Of a stretch of 64,000 bases of DNA, positions 1 through 12,100 are shown one piece after another (positions within the stretch are counted from its first letter, which is position 1; every line of letters begins with the position of its first letter). A model generated the notes under the pieces. It made no database searches, was not told the DNA's origin, and saw nothing but the letters and a program-made list of their open reading frames with translations. The stretch is from Bilabrum cf. latius (lineage: Eukaryota; Bigyra: Bicosoecida; Bigyra; Bicosoecida): assembly GCA_965178125.1 (NCBI GenBank), contig OZ237751.1, positions 186,001 to 250,000 on the forward strand. The letters run 5' to 3'. The position numbers and the translations under genes are program-made.

Positions 1-3000
1 GGTCTGGCCGCGTACTCTCACGGAGATCCGGGCCTCAGGGAGGTGGCGGTGCAGGAGGTCGCTCTGGCGGAAGCGGTCAGGCGAGCGGGGCCGGGCGGAT
101 TCTCCGCTGGGGGCGGTGGGGGCCCCTAGAGCCAGTCGTAGCAGGGAGGCATCCAGGGCCGTGATGGAGTTGCATCCCCCCAGGACCTATCCGCGAGGGG
201 GGCGGCCGAAGCGGCTGCGCTGGAGCGGACGCGGGCCCACCGCGAGGCATTGTTCGGCAGCGGAGCCGAACCCGGCACCCCGGGTCAGGGGGGCCCCGGC
301 GCATCGACCCCGCGCAAGCAGCGGTCGATGGCGCTGTCCCCCGAGGCGGTCAAGACCCGCATGCTGGACCAGGTGCAGCAGGCCGGCTTCGCGGCCGAGC
401 ACGCTGGCTGGCGACCCCCCCACGTGGGTGTGCAGCTGGAGCACGCGGAGGCCCAGGCATCAGACAGGGCGGGAGCGCCGGGCATGTCACCCGCCGCTGT
501 GGCCCTGTACTGCTACCGCACGGCGGCGCGTGCGCTGGCCCTCCGGCTGCTCACTCTGGAGCTGCTGGCCGTGTCGGCGGGGGCGCCCGGCTCCCTTCTG
601 TCCAACCGCGGCGAGGAGCTCAGCGCGGACCACGAGCTGATCGAGCGCGTGATCGATGCGTCGGGGAGGGGCGGAAGGGGAGACATCCCGGGCGGGGCAG
701 CGGGCAACGTGGGCGCCGTGGCCATCTGCCGGTACATCTGCTAGAGCGCCACGGAGTCGGCGGTGCGAGGCGCGGCGCGGCTCACCGAGGCTGCCGCGAG
801 GGCCGGGGCACAGGGGGGAGATGGGCCAGGGTCCGGCGATGCCGCCGAGCCGGGGGCCGCGTACGCTTCTCCGCTCAAATCTGCCGCCGTGTCGTAGGCT
901 GTGCTGGAGGCGCGCTAGCAGGCTGTGCGGGAGGGTGCGGGCGCGGGGACAGCCGCCGCACCCGGTGGATCGTTTGGCGCGGCGATGGGGAAGGGGCTCT
1001 TCCGCCCTTTTTCGCAATCCTCCATAGGCACGGACTCGTCAGGAGGCAGCGGGCAGCCGGGCGCGTTGCCCGGCGTGCCCCAGCCGCTGCGCATGGCCTT
1101 CGCGCGCGCCGTCGTGGAGTGCCTCTCTGTGACACACGCACCCGAGGCGGAGACGGCTATGGGGGACGCGGCCGCGACCGTCGGGCTCCGGCTGGCTGCC
1201 TTCCGACGGATGCATGACGCGGGAACGGCCGTCCGGCTGTGCCCAGGAGGGCTCGCCGGGTGGCTGGGAGCAGACCGGGCAGCCGAGGCGCTGGCTGCCG
1301 CTGGCAGGGGAAGCGGTACCGGGGGTGGGGGCGTGTCGCCGCCGGGGGCCTACCTGCAGGCCGCCCTTGCGAACGCGAAGCGGCTGAACGTGCTGCCCAC
1401 CACTGCTCTCATGGCTGCGGCAGATGCGGCGCTGGACCGCAGCTCCAATGCACTCGCGAGCGGTGGGACCCGCAGCAAGCAGAGCCAGGTGGAGACGAGC
1501 GAGGGCGTGGCGGACGAGCTCGACGGGGCCGCGGCTCCCTACGGCGATTCCTTCCTCTTCGACGTGGAGGCGGCCGCGGCGCGGCTGGGTCTGCGGAGGC
1601 AGTGGCGGGCCATCCGTCAGAGGAGGTCAGCCCGCTGGGGCATGGACAACGCCAAGGCCGTGGTGATGCTGCGGCGGGCCGCTCGCTCGCTGACCTCGGC
1701 GGGGGACGGGCCTGGCAGCCCGGTGAAGAAGAGCTGGGGCAGGGGAGCGAGGCCCGCAGCGGCTGGCGCATTCGCCGCCGCGAGAGGTGCCGCCTTGTCG
1801 TCGTCGTCAGCGTCGATGGCAGGCGCCGGCGGCCGCGTCAAGCTCGTGTTTGGCGGTCCCCGGAGCCTCTCCGAAGAGGACGAGGCGCAGCTGGTGCAGG
1901 ACTACCTGGTGGCCTCCGCGGCCGGGTGGGGCCCTCTCCCGCCGGACAATCAGGCGGCGTGCGGCATCGCCGAAGTCGCCGGGGCCCTGCGGCTCGCCCG
2001 CGCAGAGGAGCAGAAGAGGGTGAGGGAGAGGCAGGCGCGCCTCGGGGCCAGGTGGGGGGCGCGCACAGGGCAGCAGAGAGGCATGCTTGAGAACGGCACC
2101 GGGACCGCGGTAGAGGGCGACGGCGAGGACGGCGAGGACGAGGAGGACGAGGACGGTTCGAGCCTGCCGGAGGACCTGGCGCAGCTGGTGCCTGCCGTGG
2201 CGGCGGCACACGAAGCCGCCGAGGAGGAGAGAGACCAGCTGCAGGCGCTGTGGGCCATCGCCGGGTTCAACTGCGTGGCTTCCATCTCGGAGGTGCAGCT
2301 GGACCTGTGCTGCTCCTGGCGCGGGTTCCTAGAGAAAACGATGGGCTTCACCCTTCCGCGCACCCCGCAGGCCGTCTCTTGCCTCAAAGCCCTGCGCACC
2401 AACCAGCTGCAGCTTCCTCTGTACAGCCTGTCGCACAAGACGCCCTACTTCGTGGCGCTCGCGCTCGTGGCTAGGCTGCGGCAGGCTGACCTGGGCGACT
2501 CGATCGTGCTGCAGGCGGCCGTGCACCAGGCCCGGCTGCTCTCCGCTAGCCTGCTAGGGCAGTTCTACGGGGCAGTGCGTGTGCCCTCGAGGAGACACAA
2601 GGGCTCCAGGGAGGCCAGGAGGAAGGCGGACAAGGAGAGCGAGGAATATGCGAGAGCGGGGCTGGCGGCCGACTAGGGCAACGGAGAAGCGGCCGCCGAT
2701 GGGCTGGAGATCCCCATGAGTCCGCCCATGGGCGCGCAGGCAAGTCCTCACAGCGACGACGACTTCCGACCCGAGACCCCTATGCACGCCGCGAGCGAGG
2801 TCGAGCTGGCCGGGCTGAGCACCCTGCACAACGTGATGGAGTCGTTCGGGTCGGCCGAGGTGGCCCGTCTGCTGCTCGCGGTGGTGGGCTCCGTCAAGAA
2901 CGTGCGGGCGGTGCTCGGGGGCGAGAGCCAGAGGGTCGTGCGGGCCTTTTTGGCCCTGCGAGCCGCGGCGAAAGGGACCTCGCGGGCGTCGGGGAGGGGA

Positions 3001-6000
3001 GGCAGGCCGTCTGTGTCGGCCTCCTTGAATCCGGCCGGGGACAGCTCCGTGCTGGGCCAGGTGGCCGCGCAGGGGCGCGGGGATGGTCAGGTGGGAGGGC
3101 TGTCGGCGGCCGCAGCAGAGGACCAGCTGGCCGCCACGGTGGGCATGTCACGGTCGCTGCTGGCCACGGACTTGGTGGGCTCGCTGCTGTGCTCCGCGAG
3201 CGTTCTGGTGACGTTCATGCGGCGAAGGGTCTCCCGGCTGGAGCTGGAGGTGCGGCGCGTGAGGGCGCGCAGGGCCAAGGGCCTCCGGGAGGACGTGGTG
3301 GGGGACGTGGACGCTGCGTCTCACGCGGGTGTGAGCAGGCGCGACCCCCGCACCCCGCGCGTTGGTACACCCGCCGGACGGGGCCGCAGGGGCAGCCTCA
3401 TCGCCCAGTCCACCGCGGCTCGGGAGGCGCGGCAGGCCTCCGCCCAGCGGCAGGCAGTCCCCGTGTTCTCCCCAGGCCGCTCCCGCCCGGCTAGGGCGAG
3501 GGAACAGGCGAGACGAGACAGCACGGCGCAGTTCGCGGCCCGCAGTGACCCCGAGGAGCTGGCCGAAGAGAGGGAGGAGGAGCTGGCGAGCCCGCTGGGA
3601 GCCGCGCAAAAGCAGTGCAGGAGGATGGCGCTGGCAGCGCTCCCGCTCGCGTGCGCGTATGTGCGAGACGCCACCGCGCTGCTGCTGCCGTCATGGTCCG
3701 GGCACGGCGGGCTGGGCGCCGCGGTGTCCGGTACGGCGAGCACGAGCAAGCGCGCCTCCGGACGCGGTGCCTTCGCCGCCCGTGGCCAGGCCACCCGCGG
3801 TGTGCAGGACCTCCGCAGGATCATGGAGTCTGGGAGGCACCCGCTGCTGCTGGCGGCGGAGCGGCAGGCGCGGCAGGCCACGAGCCTCCTCAGCCTGTGC
3901 TGCGAGGCACTGGGCGATGCCGCCCTGTTCCTGCCCGTGCTCAAGCAGTTCGGGGTCATCCCGGCCCTGGTGAGCCTGGGCATGGCCTCGTGCGCGCAGG
4001 TGGCGACCATATTCGACCAGCACGAGTCGGCTTGGCGCGGTGTCTGGCCCGCCCTGGAGGCGGACAGGCGCCGCCGGAGGGAGCGGGAGCAGCGCATGCT
4101 GGACGAGGGCTCTTGGCGGGGCGTCGACTCGCCGCACTTCGAGCTCCCGCTGGCCGTGTCGGACAGCCACGAGGCAGCCGCCGTGCTCGCCGAGAAGCGC
4201 TCCGCCGGCGGCTGCCTGTACGTGGCCGAGGCGGAGACCAGGGCCGTGTCCGATGCCAGGGTGGAGACGGCGGAGCTGTGCGTGACGACTCTGCTGGGGC
4301 TGTCAAAGAGCAGCCGGGCCAGCCAGATGCTGCTCGCAGCACGAGCCGATGGGCTGCTCCTCGCCAATCCGCTGTTCGACCGCATGGAGAGCGTGATGCG
4401 GTCCAGGGGACAGGCCAACGCACTGGGACTCATCCGACCCCACCCCAAGAAGCACCAGGTGCACCGCGTGGACCCCGCGGCGGTAGACGCTAGGTTTGAC
4501 GGCGTCGGTTGGGGCCTCGGGCCCGCGGTGTTTCGGGGCTACGACGACCTGGGCCGCATCAACCCCGCCCACATGCTGTGGCTGCGTTGCCTGGACTTGG
4601 TTCACACGCTGGTGCGCAGGCTGGACCGATCCTACGAGATCGTGGCGCAGCACTCGAGGGCGGCGATCAAGGCGAGGGCGCGGCGGGCGAGGAGGGAAGA
4701 AGCGCGCAGGACCCGCAATTCGGCGGGTCATCGCGCGCGCTCCCCGTCGGAAGCACCGTCCCATGCCAGCGAGGACTCGGTGCGGGACGGTGACTTCGGG
4801 ACGGAGGCCTCGACGGGCATGAGCGACAGCAGGGCGCACAGATTCAGCGAGGAGCTTGAGAGGCACATCAGCGACCAGGCCGACGAGATCGCTGCGGTGG
4901 ACCCCTCCATCGCCAGGGCGGCCTTCTTGACCAGGCAGGAGCTCAATCAGTAGGAAGAGGCCGCCGGTGACGGATTCGGAGCCGATATTCGCCAGCGCGA
5001 GCGCGACGGCGGCTGGGGCAGCGGTGCACCCTCCCCACAGCCCTCGGGCGGCCCTCACGGGACCGAGGCCGGGGAGGGGATGGGCATCGCTGCCTTCCTG
5101 GGCATCGACGAGCCGGGCGCTTGGGACGGGGAGGGCGGCGGGAGTCCCACCGGGGGCAGCAGCCCCATGGCTTCCCCTAGAGCGGGGGGACCTCCCTCGA
5201 TGGTTCGGCAGGACAGTCTCGCGTACACGGAGCACGGCCAGCTGCTGGGCTCTCCTTCCGCAGGGCAGGGCGCTGCGGCACCGGCGACCCCGTGGGCCGC
5301 GGTAACGCCTGCCGGGGGTGCGGCCCTGCGGGCGTCGTAGCTGACAATGGACGTGCCGCGGGGCATAGGGAACAACAATGGCCTCTTCGGGGCCAACGGT
5401 GGCGTCAACTCCTGGCACGCGGCGGCGGGGGCTCCCACCCAGCCGGGAGGCGGCGGGCCGGATGCCCCGGTGGCCGTCGACTCGGCCGGCGGCCCAGCAG
5501 GCGCGCGGGCAGTGTACAAGGGGCGCCGCAGCCTGCAGCCCCGGGAGCTCCGCGTGTTTGAGATCGCGTAGCGGCTGTCCTCGCGGGCCAGCGAGGTCCT
5601 GTACGCCGTGCTGGACAGGTTCCAGGCGACTGCCGTGTCGGCTCTGTCCGGCCGGGTCATGACCCTGCAGGGGCTGCGGGAATCGGGCCAGGTGGCGCGC
5701 GTGGTGGCGCTGGCCCTCAGCGAGCGTCACGCCCAGATCTGGAGGCTGCGGTGCGCGGCACAGGCCGATCTCTCCGTGTCCTCTCAGGCAGCCGCCGGCG
5801 TGCCACCGAGCGAGCGGCAGCGGCCCGTCGACCTAGTCACGAGGTATTTGGAGGCGCTGCAGGGCACCGTGAGGGACTTTTCCGTGTGCCTGGGCAGCGG
5901 GAAGTCCAGAGCGGACTGGCAGGGGGCGCCCGCTGGGATGTAGGGCTCGCAGGCTGGTGCTCGCGACGACATGACTCTCTCGAGCGGGATCGACGGGGCG

Positions 6001-8850
6001 CGGCGGCCCTCGCTGGATCGGGCGCAGCTGGCCCAAGAGCTGGGCAAGGGGCCGGGGTCTGTCGCGGGCCGGCCGAGGCGGACTTCGAGCCTGGGCATGT
6101 CAGATTCTGTGGCGGGCGAGACCGAGAGCGCGCGGACCTCTGGCCTCGCGGCAACCGTGGGGCCGGGCAACACTGACGCGCAAACCGCGGTAGCGAATGA
6201 TAGCGGGGCGCTGAACCGTTGGAAGCTGGAGCAGTTCCACGGAGTGACCTTCGTGCCGGTGGATCCCGAGGAGAGGGAGGCCGGCAAGAAGCAGCGGCTG
6301 GCCGCGGGAGACGAGGCCATGCTGCTGGCGGGGGGCGGCGCGGCCGGCCTAGCCGCCGTCGGTGCCAACGCGATGGAGTCGGCCGCCCGGTCGCAGATGG
6401 GCAGCGGCACTCCGCAGAAGCAGAGAGGCGGCGCTGCCCGGGGCCAGGCACCCATGGATGGCGTGTCGCGCCCCAAGTCGTCGCTCGGCGGCGTGGCGTC
6501 GATCGCGAGACGGGGGTCCCGCAGCCGGTCCCGCCGCAAGCGGCGCAGGCAGATGACGGCCCTGGAGAAGATGGAAGCGGAACTCATCGCGCAGGGTCAG
6601 GGTGCTTATCTGGGTGCCGACGAGGAGATGGGACCCGGGGGCCTAGGGAGGGCGAGAGGCCTGGGGCTGGACGAGGACGAGGACGAGGGCAGCACGGGAG
6701 GTGGGGCGGGATAGACTGGGGACAGTGCCGGCGGGCTAGGCGCGCTGGGCGTAGAGCGCATGCCGTCGGTGGGCGCCGCGCTTGCCAGGGCGGAAGAGGA
6801 GATGGAGGACGAGATGTCCGTGTCGCTGCGCGTGTTCGATGCCTTCGTGCAGCGAGAGCTCGTGCCGGCCGTGCGGGAGGTGATGACAGCCTGCGTCGCC
6901 GCCACTGCAGTGAGGCTGGCACCGGCCCGCAAGGCCCACGCAAAGACGATCGTGATTAGATACAGGCAAGAGAAGGAGCGCGCCAAGGCGGCCTCCAACG
7001 CGCGCGACAGCCCCGGGCCGAGGGAGGCCCACAGGATGTCCAGCAACGGCAATTCCAGCCAGAGCCACGGGAGGCTCGATTCATCCTCACACGGAAGCAA
7101 GGGCAGGAGGGCTGGCAGCAGCTTGCGCAGCCCTACCAGCAGCGGCTCGCGGGGCCGCAGCCGCAGCCGAAGCCCATCCGCGCTCGGAGGCAGCGGGGGT
7201 CGGTTCCGTCGATCCGGTTCGCAGGACAGCCACGGCTCCCAGGACAGCACCAGGGCAGCTTCGGTTGGTGGCGATGCAGCCGGTGGCGGGCGCCGTGGCA
7301 AGGGCGGTGTCAGGCTGCAGGTGGGCGAGGAGGGCCTGCCGGCCGCGTTCGGCGGGGCGGGTGCGTACGAGGAGGCGGTGAAGGAAGCCGTGGTGCATGC
7401 CGACGCGGTGGCGCTGGCTGCCACGGACGCCCAGCAGGCGCAGGCTGCCATCGATCGCGGCCTCGACTTTGAGCCGGGGGCGGGCCTCCGCCGGGTGCTG
7501 CGCGCGGTGGGTCTTTCCGCCGCCACTGCCACAGCGGGCGAGCGCGACTGGCTGGTGGTGTCCCCCGGGCTGGGGCACCTGCTGCTGCTGCTCGAGTACT
7601 GTGTCGCGAGGGGCCAGGTGGCCGACATGTACACGGACAAGGTCGCGACAGGGGCGGGAGGGGCCGTGGTGGACGGTGCCGCGTCCACCTCGACCGCAGG
7701 CGCCGGTGGCGGGAATCCCATAGCGCAGGTGATCGCTCGGCGCGGCACGCACGGTGACTACGACGTGCGGCTTGACCTGGCGGGCGTGTCGGTGGGCGGG
7801 GGTGGGGGCGGGGCCGCCACTGCCTCTGGTTCCGCGACGGGAGGCACATCGGGGGCCAGCACGGTGGGCAGCGAGCTTGGCGGGAGCAGCACCAGCGTGG
7901 CCGTGCTGCTCCGGCCCCAGCTCCGGCAGCTGGCCCGTCTCACGCTCCTCCTGCTCACGCGGGCCGTGGAGTCGTTCGCCACTCTGGCTCCGCAGGACGT
8001 TGTGAGCATGTACGACCCAAAGGCGTACGAGTCGGCGGCTGCCGCGGTGCACCGCATTGACATGCAGATCAAGGTGAGTCGTGCGAGCGAGGCCCAGCAG
8101 AACGCTCTCAGGCAGAAGCGCAAGAGGGAAGAAGAGAAGCTCTGGAGGCTGACGGACGGCGCCGCGAGGGCGGGTCAGTTCCAGGTGACTCCGCAGGCTC
8201 AGAGGCAGTATCAGGAGCAGCTGAGGCACGTGGCGGAGGCGCTCCGAAAATCCGTGGGGGACGCCGGCATGGCGCTGCATGCGATCGAGTCGGGAGAAGG
8301 CAGGGCGCGCGCCAGTGGTGGATCTGTGGGCAGCTTCAGCCGAGGCGGCGGCGGCGGTTTCTCAACGGGCGGGCGCTCCGGCGGACTGGCGTCCGGGCTG
8401 TCGGGGGCGCTGGGCTCTGGCGCCGGGAGGGGCGCCACGGGCGTCTCCGGCGGGGGCTAGTCGGCTCGGTCTTAGCTGCATCGCGCCACCGCCGCGCAGC
8501 AGCAGACGCAGCGGCTGGGTTACGTGGCGAGCGACCCGCTGTCCGTGGCTCGATTCGTGGCGTTCTGCAGGCGGGTGCTCCTGCACCGCGCTGGCATGCC
8601 GGCGCAGGTGGGCGGGGCCCGGCGGCTGGAGATCGATGAGGCAAACCGGATCGTGCCGCAGGGCGCAGGCCGGGAGCCGGGCAAAGAGGCGGGGGCGGAG
8701 GGCGGCAGGAGGCAGGGGTCGAGGTCGCCTAGGAGGTCACAGAGCCGCGGGAGGAGGGGCGTGGTGTCGAGGGCGGCCCTGCGGGCGGGCAATCTTCAGC
8801 TGCAGCGCGGGGTGATGAGCGGCCGGATGATGAGTCAGAGGGGCTTCTGA
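1..8850 (+). CDS. Giant helical protein, 3' part, with in-frame TAG codons (possible Nup192/205-like solenoid)
   Basis: Frame 1 is open from the window edge to a TGA at 8848-8850, about 2,949 codons, so the 5' end lies outside the window. It is crossed by 13 TAG codons (127, 139, 742, 895, 916, 2674, 4951, 5338, 5569, 5941, 6712, 8458, 8473) and by no TAA or TGA. Hydrophobic helical blocks alternate with Gly/Ser/Ala/Arg-rich acidic or basic linkers. Examples are blocks near 2820-2990, 3850-4010 (LLSLCCEALGDAALFLPVLK) and 4560-4650 (HMLWLRCLDLVHTLVRRLDR), with charged linkers near 2100-2170 and 6640-6710. This looks like an alpha-solenoid scaffold. The HMLWLRCLDLVHTL helix recalls the Nup188/Nup192/Nup205 family, but this is only an impression. 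VPS13 starts 293 bp downstream on the same strand. The gene is real because the frame persists across nine kb; its function is unassigned. Confidence 0.75.
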
Positions 8851-9143
8851 TGGGCTTCCGTGGGGGTGTGACGTATTGATCGGATCGGATCTGCCCTCAA
8901 TGGCCCAACTCGGGAAGATAATATAGACTCTAGAATGAACATGGAACGCAAGTATCGAAACTCTCCTTTCTCTTGAGCGCTATTGTGCTTGTGAAGGCTT
9001 CCGGCTCAGCATGGACACCGCAGGGGAAACGCGCTTGGGTTATTGTCCAGTGCACCCCAGGAGCGCCGAACCTTCTGCGAACAGTCGGATCGTGGCGAAC
9101 AGATCCGGGGGATATACGCAGGATCTGGCCAGAACTGGGCATC

Positions 9144-12100
9144 ATGGTAGACGCTTTGGCAAAGCATTACCTGTTTCTTGTGAGGTATGCTCGAATTTAG
9201 CTAGTTAAGGCAGCGCTTGTTACTGCTACACCCGCCGCCGCGCAGGATCGACCAATTCCACCTCGGTACTCCCTAAATTCGTCCAACGCTTCGCAGGCCC
9301 TCTAGGAGCAGCTAGGACAGTATGTTGTTGGGCTTAAACCTGAAGCCCTCTCGCTGTCCGTCATGTCCGGCCAAGTTAGACTCGTTGACCTTGAGGTCCG
9401 GCCCGAGGCTCTGGATGGACTTGGATTGCCAGTCAAGGTAGTGTCAGGATCGATAGGCGCCATCGAGATCAACATAGACTCTTATTTTGCGTTAGCATCA
9501 ACTCCAATTCGAGTTGTGGTGAAGGATATATTCCTTTTGGTGAAGAAAGCCGTCCTGACACCAGACGAGATGGAGCGAAGGTCAAAGCAAGCTAAAATTG
9601 GGAATATCAAGCAAGCTTCAGTTCTCTGGAAGCAAGAGCGCGCAAGAGAGATTTCGAAGAAGTCTAGCAAAGGGGGTGACGCGGATGAAGCCATGCTTCC
9701 GGGCGGGATAGTCGGTCAGATCCTTGCAAACCTCTCCATTTCTGTGGAGAATTTCCACTTGCGGTATGAAGACGAGGATTCGAGCACTGCTGGAGGATTC
9801 GCCGCTGGGATCACGTTCAGCAGCTTCAGCAGCTCTCGCGCGAAACGAACCGCGGCCGAGAAGTCGGTCGAGATCGAGCGGCGCAACGCGGAGCTCGCCG
9901 CTCTGAGCGTCTACCTCGACCCCATGCAGACACCAGCAAGCAGCCTGGCCGGATTGAAGGGAGTTCCAAGGAGCCGCGCATTTCTCGCGTAGATCCACGG
10001 CGCCACAGGTGCCGGTGCACCGGCCGCGGCCCCCCGGCACAGCTACGTGCTGGAGCCCACCTCGGCTCACCTTGGGCTCGTGCTCAACCCAACCAAGCAC
10101 CACGGATATCCCAGCGTGGGCGCGTACCTCCGGGTGGATCGGCTGGGGATGGGCCTCGAACAGAGGCACATGCAGAGCTTGCTGTGCGCCCAGAGCTGGT
10201 ATGCCACCCGGCGGTACCGCCCGCTGCAGCGGCCGCGAGCGGGCCGGAGTGCGCGCGCCTGGTGGTGGTACGCCGTGCATTCCACCGTCGGGCAGACCTC
10301 GAAGGCGAACGCAGACGGAAACATTGGCGACGGCGGCGACAGGAGGTGGTTCTTCGGCCACAAGTGCAGCCGCATCACCGGTCTGAACAAGCGCAGGAAG
10401 CGCTACATTGAGCTGTACAAGGCGCACATTCGCAGGGAAGAGGAGGACCTGAGGAAGGGCAAGCCGGGCGAGCACCCGCCGCCCAAGGAAGAAGTAAAGG
10501 AGCTGGAATCGCTCGAGCTGCAGTTTTCCGTGCGGCAAGCTGTTCTGTTTAGGATCATGGCATCAAAGTACCTGGATGCAGAGATGGAGGCGAAGGAATC
10601 TGCAGAGAAGCAGCTGCAGGCCAAGGGGAAGGGTTCCATTGGCTCGTTCATGGGCTTCTCTGGGCCCAGCAAGGCGGATGAGGCGCGGATCCGAGCCATG
10701 GAGAGAGCCACCGCGGCCCGAGTGGGCCAGTCTCTCATCGCTGGGATCGACCTCCAGGCCGTGGACGACGCGTCCACGCTGTCGGCAGAGTACGAGAAGA
10801 TGAGGGTCGAGGTCAGTCTTGGCGAAGCCACGCTGGAGCTCAAGAAACAAGGGGCCCTCCCTGCGCCTGAGCTCCCACGCCGCAGCAGCGCCAGTGGGTC
10901 CGGCGGCCTTGGCAGGAAGCTGTCGTCCCGCAGGTCGGTTCTGGACCAGGCGCTGGAGCGGCAGGGAACGGCAGGAAGAGGCGCCTCGGAATCAAAGTCG
11001 AGCGGAGCCGCTGCGGGGAGAGAAGACGACCTCCCGTACGTCCTGCGTGCCTCAATCGGCGGTCGATTTGCGTTCGTGCAGAGGCCGAGCAGCTGGGCAA
11101 TGGAGCTGGCTCTGGACGATGCCAGGGTCTTGGACGGGTGCACCAGCGGGACCAAGTTCCCTACTGTGCTGGCCCCAACGGGCACCGACTTTGAGTCTCA
11201 GCCGACGGCCAGCCGACTGCTCGAGATCATGCCAGATGCGGCCCCGCCCGACCTTGCGGCAGACCCGCAGCTTGCCTTGGTGCTGGGCGGCGACGTGCCG
11301 GAGATGCACGAGCGGACAGGTGAGGAGGAGAGGGAGCTGGTGGCCCTCCGGGGGGAGCTATCCACCCTGACGATTCTTGGGCCGGCGATTGGTGCCAGCT
11401 CTGGGACGGGAACTGCAGCAGCCGGGGCTAGAAGGGGTGGTGGTGGCGGCCGCCGCCCGTTCGGCCTGGTCCGCATCGAGCAGCACCCGCTCGAGATGCA
11501 CGTAGGCCAGTCAAAGCCTAAGCCGCGGGAAGACATCGACTTCAGAGTATCTGTAGGCATCTTGCCGTGCGAGGCCGTGCTGGCCACCCCGCTGATCGAG
11601 GCAGTTGGGGTGTTCTTCTCTCGGCCCGTGGCTGCCGCAATGTCCAACTCCTTCTCTTCCGAGCTGTCGGCCTCCCTGGATGCCATCAATCAGTCCGCGC
11701 AGCAGGATCTGTACGCTATCATGGCGAGCAAGCCCACGATCGATGTGCGGATGCTTGTAGGAGCGTCCCATGTGATGTGCCCCGACAGGTGCGACACGCT
11801 CGGCGCTCCGCTGCTTGTGGCAGAGCTGGGCGAGCTGTGGCTCCTCTCTCGCGGCCAAAGGCGGGCAGAGGGACAGGAAGAAATGGATGTCACCGAGGCA
11901 GACGTGCGGCGAATCGCGGCGGAATCAGAGGCGGGAAGGCACCGGGACCATGCGAGCGAGGCTGCAGCCTCAGGGGCGGGAGCTGGCGGCAGTGGGCGTG
12001 ATGGTGGTGGCAGCGAGCAGGAAGCATCAGGGGGCGGGGCCTGGGTCGTGGGGGACCCCGACTCGTCCTATCGAGTGGAGGACACCATCGAGACCCGCAG

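Noticed and set aside
8973-9208. Plus-strand ORFs upstream of VPS13
   Set aside because: Only the last 36 bases (9144-9179) fit a VPS13 first exon; the remainder has no homology and is treated as 5' UTR.
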